From Bog-532 sp963742865 (GTDB lineage: Bacteria; Actinomycetota; Actinomycetes; Streptosporangiales; Streptosporangiaceae): a stretch of 64,000 bases of DNA. The stretch covers positions 310,001 to 374,000 of the forward strand of contig CAVUNW010000016.1 of NCBI GenBank assembly GCA_963742865.1, written 5' to 3'. Position 1 is the stretch's first letter; each line of letters begins with the position of its first letter. The notes beneath the pieces were generated by a model. That model was not told the DNA's origin and searched no databases. It was given only the letters and a program-made list of their open reading frames with translations. Shown here piece by piece: positions 35,878-44,679 of this stretch. Both the position numbers and the translations under genes were made by a program.

Positions 35878-35910
35878 TGCACCGCGGGGCGATGCACCGA
35901 TCAGCTCAGT

Positions 35911-36702
35911 TCAGGACAGCAGTTCCACCACCGTGGCCGGGGCGCGGTCGCCCAGCACGACCTTGGCCGACTCGGCCAGGTGCGTGCGCCAGAACTCCTC
36001 GGCCGCGTCGCCGTCGCGCTTGCGGATGAGCTCGACGAGCCGGGTATGCGCCCGCAGCGCGATCTTCGCCAGCTCCTGCTCGTGCTTCCAGTCATGGCTC
36101 TCCGCGTAGGCGCGATCTCCCTCACGGATGACGTTGGTGACCAGCGCGGCGAGAACCTGCAGCGTTTCGCTGCCGGAAAGTTCCACGATGAGCCGGTGGA
36201 AGTCGGCGTCGGCGCTGAAGGAACTGCCCGGGTCATCCGCGGAATCGCGCTGCCGGTCCAGGGCCTCCCGCAACCGCACAAGGTCCGCCGACGTGCGCCG
36301 CTTGGCCACCATCCGGGCCGCGGCCGGCTCCAGGACCGTGCGCACCTCATAGACATCGGACAGCAGGGCTCCCCGATACTGCAGCAGCAGGCCTACGTGC
36401 CGGGCGGCGGCCCCGACGTCCGGCATCTGCACCCGCGCGCCACCCCGTACGCCGCGCCGGACCGCGATAGCTCCCTCGGCTTCCAGAATGCGGAACGCCT
36501 CCCGGAGCGTGGGGCGCGAGACGCCGTATTCCTCCATCAGGACGCTTTCGGAGGGCAGCTGATCGCCTTCCTTCAGCTCGCCGAGGACAATCTGGCGGCG
36601 CAGGTGTGACGCCACCATCTCTCCGGCCTTCGGCACCCGGATCGTCGAGATTCCCCTGACCGCGTTCAAGCTTTCCCCTCGGGCCGGCTGGCCTGATTCC
36701 AT
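35911..36702 (-). CDS. FadR-type (GntR, FCD domain) transcriptional regulator
   Basis: 263 residues from the ATG at 36702; a TTG at residue 12 behind GAGGGG is an alternative. The winged helix is clear (LPSESVLMEEYGVSRPTLRE, FRILEAEGAIAVRRGVRGGA, about residues 47-90). The FCD domain follows, with metal-ligand candidates in FSADADFHRLIVE and ALRAHTRLVEL. Family members are mostly repressors that respond to acyl-CoA or organic acids. A paralogue with the same unusual GxxGGARVxxPD wing extension lies at 55647. It could control the islands described here. Its own upstream region is AT-rich, which suggests autoregulation. Confidence 0.88.
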   Translation of the reverse strand: MESGQPARGESLNAVRGISTIRVPKAGEMVASHLRRQIVLGELKEGDQLPSESVLMEEYGVSRPTLREAFRILEAEGAIAVRRGVRGGARVQMPDVGAAARHVGLLLQYRGALLSDVYEVRTVLEPAAARMVAKRRTSADLVRLREALDRQRDSADDPGSSFSADADFHRLIVELSGSETLQVLAALVTNVIREGDRAYAESHDWKHEQELAKIALRAHTRLVELIRKRDGDAAEEFWRTHLAESAKVVLGDRAPATVVELLS

Positions 36703-37026
36703 CCGCTGGCTCCATTGGCTGGATTACCAATGCAATAAGCATACGAGGGTAACTCTATACGCAGGCCCTAGTGCGGGCCGGCGCACCCGGGGCCTGGCGC
36801 CAGCCGGGTGCGCTAGCCACGTCAGGAGGCGGCGCGCCGGCGCGCGCGAGGGCGCCCGGCGGGCCAGCCGCAGGCCGAGAAGTGGCGCCGGGGCGGCAGG
36901 CGCGAGGGTGGCAGCAAGCTTCGCAGCACGGCCAGCCATAGGCTCACTTCGGGACGCTTCATGTCTCATATAATCAGATAACTTATTAAACTTTGTCAAC
37001 TGCGACCGCCCGGCCGGAGCGGCCCA
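36703..37026. promoter_or_regulatory. Intergenic region upstream of FadR with two AT-rich islands
   Basis: 324 bases without a convincing gene. Island one is at 36722-36758 (ATTACCAATGCAATAAGC, GGGTAACTCTATAC), close to the FadR start and likely its promoter. Island two is at 36962-36999 (CATATAATCAGATAACTTA, TTAAACTTTGTCAAC). Between them lies very GC-rich DNA with a minus-strand open frame that has no recognisable product. Confidence 0.45.
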
Positions 37027-37806
37027 TCAGTTGCGCATGTAAGCGCCGCCCGCCACGTTCAGTACTTCCCCGGTTATGAACGCGGCTCGGTCAGAGGCGA
37101 GGAAAGCCGCCGCCTCGGCGATATCGGCGGCGCCCGGCAGGTCACCGAGCGGCCCGGTGGTCCCGGGCAGCCGGGCCAGCAACTCGGCGTTATCCTCGGC
37201 GAACTTGGTGCCCCTGACCACGCCCATGGACAGGTACACAGCGCGGATCCGGTGCGGGCCGCCCTCGTGGGCGAGGCCGCGGGTCAGCGCGGCCAGGCCG
37301 CCCTTGGTCGCCGCGTACGGCGCCTCCACGCCGCCGCCGCCCACGTCGGGCGCGAAGCTGCCTACGTTCACGATCACCCCGCCGCCGGCGTCGCGCATCA
37401 GCGGCATCGTGCGGTAGCACAGATACCAGGGCCCGGTGAGGTTGACCCGGACCACCCGGTCCCAGTCGGCTGGGTCGTAACCGAAGATGCTGCCCACGAC
37501 GTTGACCGCGGCGTTGTTGACCAGGATCTGCACCGGGCCCAGGGACGCGGTGACGGCGTCCACCACCGCATCGATCTGATCGCGGTCACCGGCGTCCATT
37601 GGGTAGCCGGCCACCGTGGCCGCCGGGTAGTCGGCGGCGATCTGCGCGGTCACCTTCTCAGTGCGGCCGGGATGGATGTCGGTCACCACCACGCGCGCAC
37701 CGCCGGCGGCCAGCCGCCGCGCCACCGCCTGCCCAATGCCCTTACCCGCGGCCGCGGTCACCAGCGCGACCCGCCCGGCGAACTCAGCTGGGTCAACCAT
37801 GCTCAT
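37027..37806 (-). CDS. Short-chain dehydrogenase/reductase
   Basis: 259 residues from the ATG at 37806, with GAGGAGA upstream. The cofactor motif is TAAAGKGIGQAVARRLA (a TGxxxGIG variant), followed by NNAAVNVVG and the catalytic NVGSFAPDVGGGGVEAPYAATK. The Asp in VVTDIHPGR points to NAD rather than NADP. The end VLNVAGGAYMRN is normal. It is divergent from the HMGS-DUF35 operon and shares an AT-rich region with it. Probably an oxidation of a hydroxyl in the same route. Confidence 0.85.
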   Translation of the reverse strand: MSMVDPAEFAGRVALVTAAAGKGIGQAVARRLAAGGARVVVTDIHPGRTEKVTAQIAADYPAATVAGYPMDAGDRDQIDAVVDAVTASLGPVQILVNNAAVNVVGSIFGYDPADWDRVVRVNLTGPWYLCYRTMPLMRDAGGGVIVNVGSFAPDVGGGGVEAPYAATKGGLAALTRGLAHEGGPHRIRAVYLSMGVVRGTKFAEDNAELLARLPGTTGPLGDLPGAADIAEAAAFLASDRAAFITGEVLNVAGGAYMRN

Positions 37807-37824
37807 CACGTCTCTCCTCGGGCT

Positions 37825-37865
37825 AGCAGAAAAATAGTACAACAGGTAAACTTCTTTTACTCATC
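37825..37865. promoter_or_regulatory. AT-rich divergent promoter island with CAGGTA box
   Basis: AAAAATAGTACAACAGGTAA, then ACTTCTTTTACTC. CAGGTA at 37843-37848 is followed by TTTTACTC, as at 22885 and 56588. Lies between the SDR (minus) and the HMGS-DUF35 operon (plus). Confidence 0.5.
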
Positions 37866-37888
37866 CGTCCTGAGACCTGGGGAGTGCC

Positions 37889-39329
37889 ATGGGAGGCCTG
37901 GTCGGCTACGGCGCCTACATCCCGTTCTACCGGCTGGAGCGCAGCCGGATAGCGGGCGTACTGGGCAGCGGCGGAGGCCGCGGCACCCGCTCGGCGGCCG
38001 CGTATGACGAGGACACGACGTCGATGGGAGTGGCCGCGGGCCGCGCCGCGCTGGCCCGCCTGACCGGGGCCCGCCGCGAGTCCGTACGGCAGCTGTTCCT
38101 CGCCACCACCGTCCCGGCCTATGCGGACAAGACCAACGCCACGGCGGTGCACGCCGCGCTGCGGCTGCCCGCCGAGGCCCTCGCCGTGGACATGGTCGGC
38201 GCGGTTCGTTCGGGTGTGGGCGCGCTGGTCACGGCCGCGCAGGCACCGGTGCCCGCGGTGGCGGTGCTCACCGACATCCGCACCGGGCTGCCCGGCAGTA
38301 CGGACGAGCGAGACGGCGGCGACGGCGCGGCCGCGTTCGTCTTCGGCGGGGATGCCGCAGACGACCGCATGCCGGTGCTGGCCGACATCATCGGCCAGGG
38401 CTCGGCCACGGCCGAGTTCCTGGACCGGTGGCGGGCACCCGGCGCGGCCGCGTCCCGGGTGTGGGAGGAGCGCTTCGGCGAGCAGGTGTACGGGCCGCTG
38501 GCGGAGGCGGCGATATCGGACGCGCTGAAACAGGCGGGGCTCACCCCGGCGCAGGTGGATCACCTCATCGTGGCCGGTCTGCCCGCCCGGGCGGTGAGCC
38601 GCACCGTCCGCGCCGCGGGAGTAGCCGCCGAGGTGGTCGCCGACAACCTCGCCGCCAGCATCGGCAACGCCGGGACCGCACAGCCCGGCATCCTGCTGGC
38701 CGACGTCCTGGACCGGGCCGGCCCGGACGAGACTGTGCTGCTGGTGGTGCTGGCCAACGGGGTCACCGCGCTGGCCCTGCGCACCACCGAAGCCCTGCTC
38801 AGCCACCGCCAGGCTCAGCCGGTCGCCGCGCAGATCGCGGCGGGCAGCAGCGCGCTCGAGTACGCGACCTTCCTGTCCTGGCGCGGGTTCCTGGACCGCG
38901 AGCCGCCCCGCCGGCCGGACCCGGACCCGGTCGCGGCACCGCCCGCGCAGCGCCGGGCGGACTGGAAGTTCGGGCTCGTCGCGGCGAAGTGCAGCCGGTG
39001 CGGCACGCGCAGCCTGCCGCCGGACCGGGTCTGCCCGCAGTGCCACGCGGTCGACGAGATGGCCCCCGAGCCGCTCGCCGACGTGCCCGCGACCGTGACC
39101 ACCTACACCGTGGACCGGCTGGCCTACACGCCGAGCCCGCCCATGCTCATGGTGGTGCTCGACTTCGACGGCGGCGGCCGGATGCGCTGCCAGCTCACCG
39201 ACGCCGCCGAAGCAGGAGGTCCGCATCGGCCTGCGGGCCGAGATGACCTTCCGGCGGCTGGTCACCGCGGCCGGCGTGCACAACTACTTCTGGAAGGCGC
39301 GGCCGGTCCGCGCCGCAGCCGGCGAGTGA
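37889..39329 (+). CDS. HMG-CoA-synthase-like protein fused to a DUF35 domain (one frameshift)
   Basis: About 479 residues if a one-base insertion near 39214 is corrected. Residues 1-330 are a thiolase-fold HMG-CoA-synthase-like enzyme (GYGAYIPFYRLER, DEDTTSMGVAAGRAAL). The nucleophile site, usually DxxGxCRSG, is DMVGAVRSGVGAL, with Val for Cys. The C-terminal 130 residues are a DUF35 module (KCSRCGTRSLPPDRVCPQC, then an OB-fold up to HNYFWKARPVR). In archaea HMG-CoA synthase, thiolase and DUF35 form one complex; here synthase and DUF35 are fused and a thiolase gene follows 48 bases on. Without Cys it may be a scaffold or aldolase-like enzyme. Confidence 0.75.
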
Positions 39330-39377
39330 GCCTCGCCAGCCAGGTAAGCAAGCCGCAGCGGACGAAAAGGAAGAGAC

Positions 39378-40586
39378 ATGGGGTCACACGGCATCAGGGA
39401 CCAGGTCGCCATCGTGGGGATGGGCTGTACGGCTTTCGGCGAGCACTGGGACAGGTCCGCCGACGACCTGCTGGTGGAGTCGGCCACGGCGGCGGCGGAA
39501 TCGGCCGGCATCGACCTGGCCAGCATCGACGCCTTCTGGCTCGGCACGATGGGCTCCGGCATATCGGGGCTCACCCTCAGCAAACCGCTCCGGTTGCCGT
39601 ACAAGCCGGTGACCAGGCTGGAGAACATGTGCGCGACCGGGTCCGAATCGCTGCGCAACGCCTGTTACGCGGTGGCCAGCGGCGCCTACGACTGCGCGAT
39701 GGCGATCGGGGTGGAGAAGCTCAAGGACTCCGGATATTCCGGGCTGTCCGGCTCCAACGCGCCGGGCGCCGGCGACGACGGGCAGGGCGAGACGACGGCC
39801 CCGGCGAACTTCAGCCTGCTCGCCCCGGCGTACGCGGAGAAGTACGGCGTCGACCCGGCCGAGCTCAAGGACGTGCTGACCAGGATCGCCTGGAAGAACC
39901 ACCAGAACGGGGCGAAGAACCCGCGGGCCCAGTTCCGCAAGGAAGTGCCGAAGGAAACGATCAAGAAATCGCCGCTCATCGCCGGGATGCTCGGCATCTT
40001 CGACTGCTCCGGCGTATCGGACGGCTCAGCGGCGGCCATCGTGGTCCGCGCCGAGGACGCACACCGCTACACGGACAAGCCGCTCTACGTGAAGGCGCTG
40101 TCCCTCGTCGCCGGCCCGGCGGACGGCCTGTCCCGCACCGGCTACGACTTCACCACGTTCCCCGAGGTGGCTGCCTCGGCCCGGGACGCTTACCAGCAGG
40201 CCGGGATCACCAACCCGCGCGCCGAGCTCGCACTCGCCGAGGTGCACGACTGCTTCACCCCGACCGAGCTGGTGCTGATGGAGGATCTCGGGTTCGCCGA
40301 GCGCGGGCAAGGATGGAAAGACGTCCTGTCCGGGAGCTTCGATCTCGACGGCGACCTGCCCGTTAATCCGGACGGCGGGCTGAAGGCCTTCGGCCACCCG
40401 ATCGGCGCGTCCGGCCTGCGGATGATGTTCGAAGCCTGGCTGCAGCTCCGCGGCCAGGCCCCGGAGCAGCGTGCGGTGCGCACGGCCGGCGAAGGGCGCT
40501 CGCTGGCGCTCACCCACAACCTGGGCGGCGGCCCGGGCGAGTGCGTGTCGTTCGTATCCGTGGTCGGCACCGAGCGGGGAGCCTGA
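39378..40586 (+). CDS. SCP-x-type thiolase
   Basis: 402 residues, ribosome site AAGGAAG. LENMCATGSESLRNACYAVA (about residues 78-97) contains the nucleophilic Cys. ELALAEVHDCFTPTELVLME (HDCF, the His region), LPVNPDGGLKAFGHPIGASG and NLGGGPGECVSFVSVVG complete the active site. Both general-base motifs are present, so it should be a real thiolase, condensing or cleaving 3-ketoacyl-CoA. It follows the HMGS-DUF35 fusion and precedes two MaoC-type genes with one- and four-base spacing, forming a tight operon. Confidence 0.9.
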   Translation: MGSHGIRDQVAIVGMGCTAFGEHWDRSADDLLVESATAAAESAGIDLASIDAFWLGTMGSGISGLTLSKPLRLPYKPVTRLENMCATGSESLRNACYAVASGAYDCAMAIGVEKLKDSGYSGLSGSNAPGAGDDGQGETTAPANFSLLAPAYAEKYGVDPAELKDVLTRIAWKNHQNGAKNPRAQFRKEVPKETIKKSPLIAGMLGIFDCSGVSDGSAAAIVVRAEDAHRYTDKPLYVKALSLVAGPADGLSRTGYDFTTFPEVAASARDAYQQAGITNPRAELALAEVHDCFTPTELVLMEDLGFAERGQGWKDVLSGSFDLDGDLPVNPDGGLKAFGHPIGASGLRMMFEAWLQLRGQAPEQRAVRTAGEGRSLALTHNLGGGPGECVSFVSVVGTERGA

Positions 40587-40587
40587 G

Positions 40588-41019
40588 ATGACCGCCGAAC
40601 GATTCCCCGTGGAGGCCGGGCACGTGCTGGCCTTCGCCCGGGCGCTGGGCGCGGCCGGCGCCCCGCTGCCCAGCGCAGGCGACGCCGCACCACCCACGTT
40701 CGCCATGGCCAGCGCCCAGTTCGACCCGGACTACCCGCTACGGCCGCGGCCGGGTGCGCGGTGGCACGGCTCAGGCGGTGACGCCGGGCTGATCACGGAA
40801 GGAGCCGGCGGACTGCACGCGGAGCAGCACTTCACCTATCACCGGCCGATCCGGGTCGGCGACATCCTGGCCTGCGCTACCCGGCCAGGCGAGGAGTGGG
40901 AGAAACAGGGGCGTTCCGGGCGGCTGCGGTTCCGCGAGCAGATCACCGAGTACCGGGACGCGGCGGGCGAGCTCGTGGTGACCGCCCGCAGCGTAAGCGT
41001 GCGGCAGGAGGCGTCGTGA
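40588..41019 (+). CDS. MaoC/FAS1-type dehydratase N-terminal domain protein
   Basis: 143 residues from the ATG at 40588, one base after the thiolase stop. It resembles the non-catalytic hot-dog half of split MaoC hydratases (FAS1-like dehydratase): FPVEAGHVLAFARALG, PTFAMASAQFDPDYPL, GLHAEQHFTYHRPIRVGDIL. It lacks the hydratase-2 motif (DxNPxH), which is found in the next protein. The pair therefore probably forms a heteromeric enoyl-CoA hydratase as in ChsH1-ChsH2 or HadAB-type enzymes. It overlaps that gene by four bases. Confidence 0.8.
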   Translation: MTAERFPVEAGHVLAFARALGAAGAPLPSAGDAAPPTFAMASAQFDPDYPLRPRPGARWHGSGGDAGLITEGAGGLHAEQHFTYHRPIRVGDILACATRPGEEWEKQGRSGRLRFREQITEYRDAAGELVVTARSVSVRQEAS

Positions 41020-41441
41020 CCACACGGCAAGCCAGCGAACTGGCAGACGGCCAGACCTTCGAGACGGTAGTCGTGGAGGATCTCAAGCGAACCCAGATCG
41101 TGCAGTACGCGGGGGCCTCCGGCGACTACAACCCGCTGCACACGGACGAGATCTACACCACGAAGATCGCGGGGTACCCCTCGGTGTTCGCGCACGGGAT
41201 GCTGACCATGGGACTGACCGGGCAGGCGATTGCCGGGCTGGTCGGCACGGAAGGCCTGCTGCGGTTCGGGGTGCGGTTCACCGCGCAGGTGTGGCCGGGC
41301 GACACCCTGACGGTCCGCAGCTCGGTGGTGCGGATCACTGACGACCAGGACGGCCCGGTGGCCGAGTTCTCGCTGTCTACGGTGAACGCCGAGGGCAAGG
41401 AAGTCATGTCCGGGTACGCTCACGCCCGGCTCGCCGGCTGA
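41016..41441 (+). CDS. MaoC-type enoyl-CoA hydratase, catalytic subunit
   Basis: 141 residues from the GTG at 41016, behind AGGAG and overlapping the upstream stop. The hydratase-2 motif is YAGASGDYNPLHTDEIYTTK (about residues 33-52), with the Asp and His of the catalytic pair, followed by VFAHGMLTMGLTGQAI. It adds water to a trans-2-enoyl-CoA. With the preceding half-domain it forms a split hydratase. Last gene of the HMGS-DUF35 / thiolase / MaoC operon. Confidence 0.88.
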   Translation: MTTRQASELADGQTFETVVVEDLKRTQIVQYAGASGDYNPLHTDEIYTTKIAGYPSVFAHGMLTMGLTGQAIAGLVGTEGLLRFGVRFTAQVWPGDTLTVRSSVVRITDDQDGPVAEFSLSTVNAEGKEVMSGYAHARLAG

Positions 41442-41506
41442 CGTGCAGGCCCTCTCCAGCTCGGAGCGGGAACCGGTGCGCGGGCCGGGGCGTAACCTCT
41501 AGTCGC

Positions 41507-43939
41507 GTGAGAGCGCGGTACCCCGCCGAGCTCGAGCAGCCCGGGCTGCTGCGGGACGGGCGTTCGGTGATGATCCGGCCGGTGCTGGCCGCAGACGAAG
41601 AGGCCATGCTCGACTTCAGCCGCCGGCTGTCCCGGCGCACGCTGGCCCAGCGGCTGCTCGGACCGGTGCCCAGGTTCCGCCGCGAGCTGCTGCGCCAGTT
41701 CGTGGACGTGGATTATGCGGACCATCTCGCCCTGGTCGCGTTCCTCGATGACCAGATGATCGGCGTGGGCCGGCTGATCAGGCTGGAGGACACCGACCAC
41801 GCCGAGGTGACCGTCACGATCGCGGACGAGTTCCAGGGCCTCGGGCTGGGAACGCTGCTGCTGGAGCGGCTCGCCGCGGCCGCCCCCGGAATCGGCATCT
41901 ACGTGTTCGAGGCCGACGTGCTCACCAGTAACGCGGCGATGCTGAGGGTGTTCGCCGCCTCCGGGCACAGCTGCGAGGTCACCGCCGAGGGTCATCTACA
42001 GCACGTCGTCCTGCGCGTCGACCAGCGAGGCAGCGCGCTGGCCCGGATAAGCCGCCGCGAGCATCAGGCCGCACGCCGGTCACTGGAGAGATTGCTCCGG
42101 CCAAGGACGATCGCGGTGATCGGCGCGAACCGGCAGCCTTACACCATCGGGCACCAGATCCTGGTCAACCTGGCCCAGGGCGCTTTCCCTGGACCGGTGT
42201 ACCCGGTCAATCCGGCGGCGGACGAGATCGCCGGGATACCCGCGGTGGCCCGCGTGCAGGACCTGCCGCAGCCCGTCGATCTCGCGCTCGTCGCGGTCCG
42301 GCCCGAGGCCCTCACCGGCGTCATCCGTGATTGCGCCGAGGCCAAAGTCGGCGCGGTGGTGGTCGTCACCGCCGACTTCCCCGGCGACGCGGCCGCCCGG
42401 CGCGCGCAGGAGCAGGCCATCACCCGGTTCGTGCGGTCGCACGGCATGCGCATGGTCGGGCCTACGTCGATGGGTATCCTGTCGACCCGCGCCGGATCGG
42501 TGATGCACGCGACCTTCGCGCCGGTGCAGCCACCCGCCGGGGCCGTCGCCATGTCGAGCCAGTCCGGGCCACTGGGCCTGGCCATCCTCGACCTGGCGCA
42601 CCGGACCGGTCTGGGGTTCTCCTGCTTCGTCTCGATCGGGACCGCGGCGGACGTGTCGTCGAACGACTTGCTGGAGTGGTGGGAGGACGACCCGCAGACC
42701 GGTGTCGTCCTGTTGTACCTGGAGCGTTTCGGCAACCCGCGGAACTTCGCGCGGATCGCCCGGCGGGTCGGCGCGCGCAAGCCGATCGTCGCGGTCAACC
42801 CCGGCGGTGACGCGGCCGGCGGTGCCTTGCTGGCCCAGGCGGGCGTCATCCACACCACCACCCTGGAGGACATGTTCGACGTCGCGCTCCTGCTGGCGAA
42901 TCAGCCGGTGCCCGCCGGCCGCCGGGTCGCCATCGTGACCAACGCCCTGGCTCCAGGTGTGCTCGCCGCCACCGCCTGCACCGCGGGCGGCCTGACGGTG
43001 GCGGTGTTGCCGGCCCCGACGCTGGCCCGGCTGAGCGCCGCGGGCATTCCGCCGGTCCCGGCGCAGGGCGTGGTGGACCTGCGGCCGACGGCCTCGCCCG
43101 GCGACTACCGCGCCGCCCTGGGCGCCGTGCTCGCGGATCCGGGCGTTGACTCGGTGATCGTTATCTTCATGCCGCCCCTGGTCCGTGCGGTGGAAGAGGT
43201 GGCCGCGGCCATCATGGACGCCACCCGCGGCGCGGGCGGCAAGCCCGTGGTAGCGAGCTTCATGTCCGAATCCGGGCTGCCAGCCCAGCTCCGGGACGGC
43301 GAGCTGGCCATTCCGAGTTACGTTTTTCCGGAGCGCGCCGCGGCGGCGCTCGGCCGGGCCGCGGCGTACGGCAGCTGGCGGCGGGAGCCCGCCGGAGTCC
43401 TGGCGTACCCGCCGGACGTCGACCGGAAGGCGGCTAGTGAACTGCTCTCCGGGGCTGGCCCCGGCTGGCTCGCCCCGGGGGATGCCGCCACGCTGCTGGG
43501 CTACTACGGCATCAAGACCGTGGACACCGGGGCGGCCGCCGGCCGCGGTCCGGGGCGGCCCGGGGACACCGGCCGCGGCGTGCTGCGGGTCCATTCGGAT
43601 CCGCTCGTCGGGCCGGTCATCAGCTTCGGCCTGGGTGGCCTGTTCAGCGAGCTCTTCGCCGACGTGGCGACGGGGGTCACCCCGCTCACCGACCGCGACG
43701 TGAGCACGCTGCTCGCTTCACTGCGCGCCTATCCCCTGCTCACCGGGGCCTCCGGCGGCGACCCGGCCGACGTGCCGGCGATCGAGGACGCCCTGCTCCG
43801 GCTGGCCGCGCTGGTGGAGGATCTGCCGGCGGTAGCCGAGGTCACCATCGATCCGCTGGTCATCGGCCGCCCGGGAGAGGGCGTCGCTGCCGTTTCCCCG
43901 GCCGTCCGCATCGACCAGGCTGACGTACCGACGATATAG
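41507..43939 (+). CDS. GNAT acetyltransferase fused to ADP-forming acyl-CoA synthetase-like domains (type II Pat-like)
   Basis: 810 residues from the GTG at 41507. Residues about 20-170 are a GNAT domain (IRPVLAADEEAMLDFSRRLS, DEFQGLGLGTLLLERLA for acetyl-CoA). Residues about 190-640 are CoA-binding and succinyl-CoA-ligase-like domains (LRPRTIAVIGANRQPYTIG, AVAMSSQSGPLGLAILDLAH). Order GNAT then ligase is that of type II Pat proteins, which acetylate and switch off acyl-CoA synthetases. The ATP-grasp part (about 650-800) is short: the stretch normally bearing GYPVVLK and HKSDVGGV is missing, although DPLVGPVISFGLGG remains. A role in controlling the nearby CoA ligases is inferred. Confidence 0.7.
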   Translation: MRARYPAELEQPGLLRDGRSVMIRPVLAADEEAMLDFSRRLSRRTLAQRLLGPVPRFRRELLRQFVDVDYADHLALVAFLDDQMIGVGRLIRLEDTDHAEVTVTIADEFQGLGLGTLLLERLAAAAPGIGIYVFEADVLTSNAAMLRVFAASGHSCEVTAEGHLQHVVLRVDQRGSALARISRREHQAARRSLERLLRPRTIAVIGANRQPYTIGHQILVNLAQGAFPGPVYPVNPAADEIAGIPAVARVQDLPQPVDLALVAVRPEALTGVIRDCAEAKVGAVVVVTADFPGDAAARRAQEQAITRFVRSHGMRMVGPTSMGILSTRAGSVMHATFAPVQPPAGAVAMSSQSGPLGLAILDLAHRTGLGFSCFVSIGTAADVSSNDLLEWWEDDPQTGVVLLYLERFGNPRNFARIARRVGARKPIVAVNPGGDAAGGALLAQAGVIHTTTLEDMFDVALLLANQPVPAGRRVAIVTNALAPGVLAATACTAGGLTVAVLPAPTLARLSAAGIPPVPAQGVVDLRPTASPGDYRAALGAVLADPGVDSVIVIFMPPLVRAVEEVAAAIMDATRGAGGKPVVASFMSESGLPAQLRDGELAIPSYVFPERAAAALGRAAAYGSWRREPAGVLAYPPDVDRKAASELLSGAGPGWLAPGDAATLLGYYGIKTVDTGAAAGRGPGRPGDTGRGVLRVHSDPLVGPVISFGLGGLFSELFADVATGVTPLTDRDVSTLLASLRAYPLLTGASGGDPADVPAIEDALLRLAALVEDLPAVAEVTIDPLVIGRPGEGVAAVSPAVRIDQADVPTI

Positions 43940-43962
43940 TTATCTTATTAACCTGTCTCTGG
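43933..43962. promoter_or_regulatory. AT-rich island upstream of thioesterase gene
   Basis: ATATAGTTATCTTATTAACC overlaps the end of the Pat-like gene. GTTATCTTATTAAC is a 14-base near-palindrome; CAGGTT reads on the minus strand at 43955. Likely promoter/operator of the gene at 44035. Confidence 0.45.
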
Positions 43963-44034
43963 CCACCCACAGCATGGCTATGAACCGCCGCGCCGGGCGC
44001 GCGGCCAGCACGGCACATCGTCGAAGGGATTCAC

Positions 44035-44553
44035 ATGGCTGCCTCCCCCTGGGCCGGATCGGACTTCCAGCTGCCCCCGCAGCCGGCCTCACCCGTCGCG
44101 TTGTGCGGCGCATGCCGGCGCCTGGGGGCCTGCCGGCTCGGCGTCGGCCGCGAGGAACTGCAGCCGGACGGCTCGGTACACACGGAACTGGTGTGCGGGC
44201 CGGAGAACGAGGGCGGTCCGCACGTCGCCCATGGAGGCTGGACTGCTGGCGTGCTCGACGAGGTCCTGGGGCACGTACCCCTGCTGAACGGAGAACTCGC
44301 GGTCACCGGCCAGCTTTCGGTCACGTACGTGAAGCCGGTACCGATCGGGCGCCCACTGCACGCGCGCGCCTGGACGGTGCGCCGGGAGGGACGTCGCTGG
44401 TACGTCGCTGGCGAGCTCACCCTGGCCAGCACCGGCGCGGTCCTGGCCCGGGGTGAGGGCGTCATGGTGCTGCGCGACCCCGGCCACTTCACCCGGCACC
44501 AGCAATGGCTTGCCGAGCAGGAGGGAATCTCGACGTCATTAGTTCAGGAATAG
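44035..44553 (+). CDS. PaaI-type hot-dog thioesterase
   Basis: 172 residues. After a Cys-containing N-terminal segment (ALCGACRRLGACRLG) the hot-dog core shows GGPHVAHGGWTAGVLDEVLG (the HGG motif of PaaI-type thioesterases), VTGQLSVTYVKPVPIGRPLH and AWTVRREGRRWYVAGELTL. It would hydrolyse acyl-CoA, perhaps to relieve CoA sequestration. Monocistronic between the Pat-like gene and a convergent amidohydrolase. Confidence 0.8.
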   Translation: MAASPWAGSDFQLPPQPASPVALCGACRRLGACRLGVGREELQPDGSVHTELVCGPENEGGPHVAHGGWTAGVLDEVLGHVPLLNGELAVTGQLSVTYVKPVPIGRPLHARAWTVRREGRRWYVAGELTLASTGAVLARGEGVMVLRDPGHFTRHQQWLAEQEGISTSLVQE

Positions 44554-44679
44554 CTCTGCCGTCATCGGGAGGCCACCGTGCTAGATATCACCGTGGGGCT
44601 CCGGATACCGCACGACCTGCCTGGCGGGTCGGTAGCCCGGCGAGCGCGGCTGACGGCGCGCCTCGGGCGCGGGCCGCGG

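Noticed and set aside
36724..36999. 91-codon minus-strand frame upstream of FadR
   Set aside because: Arg/Ala/Pro-rich without motif; its first codons lie in an AT-rich promoter island.
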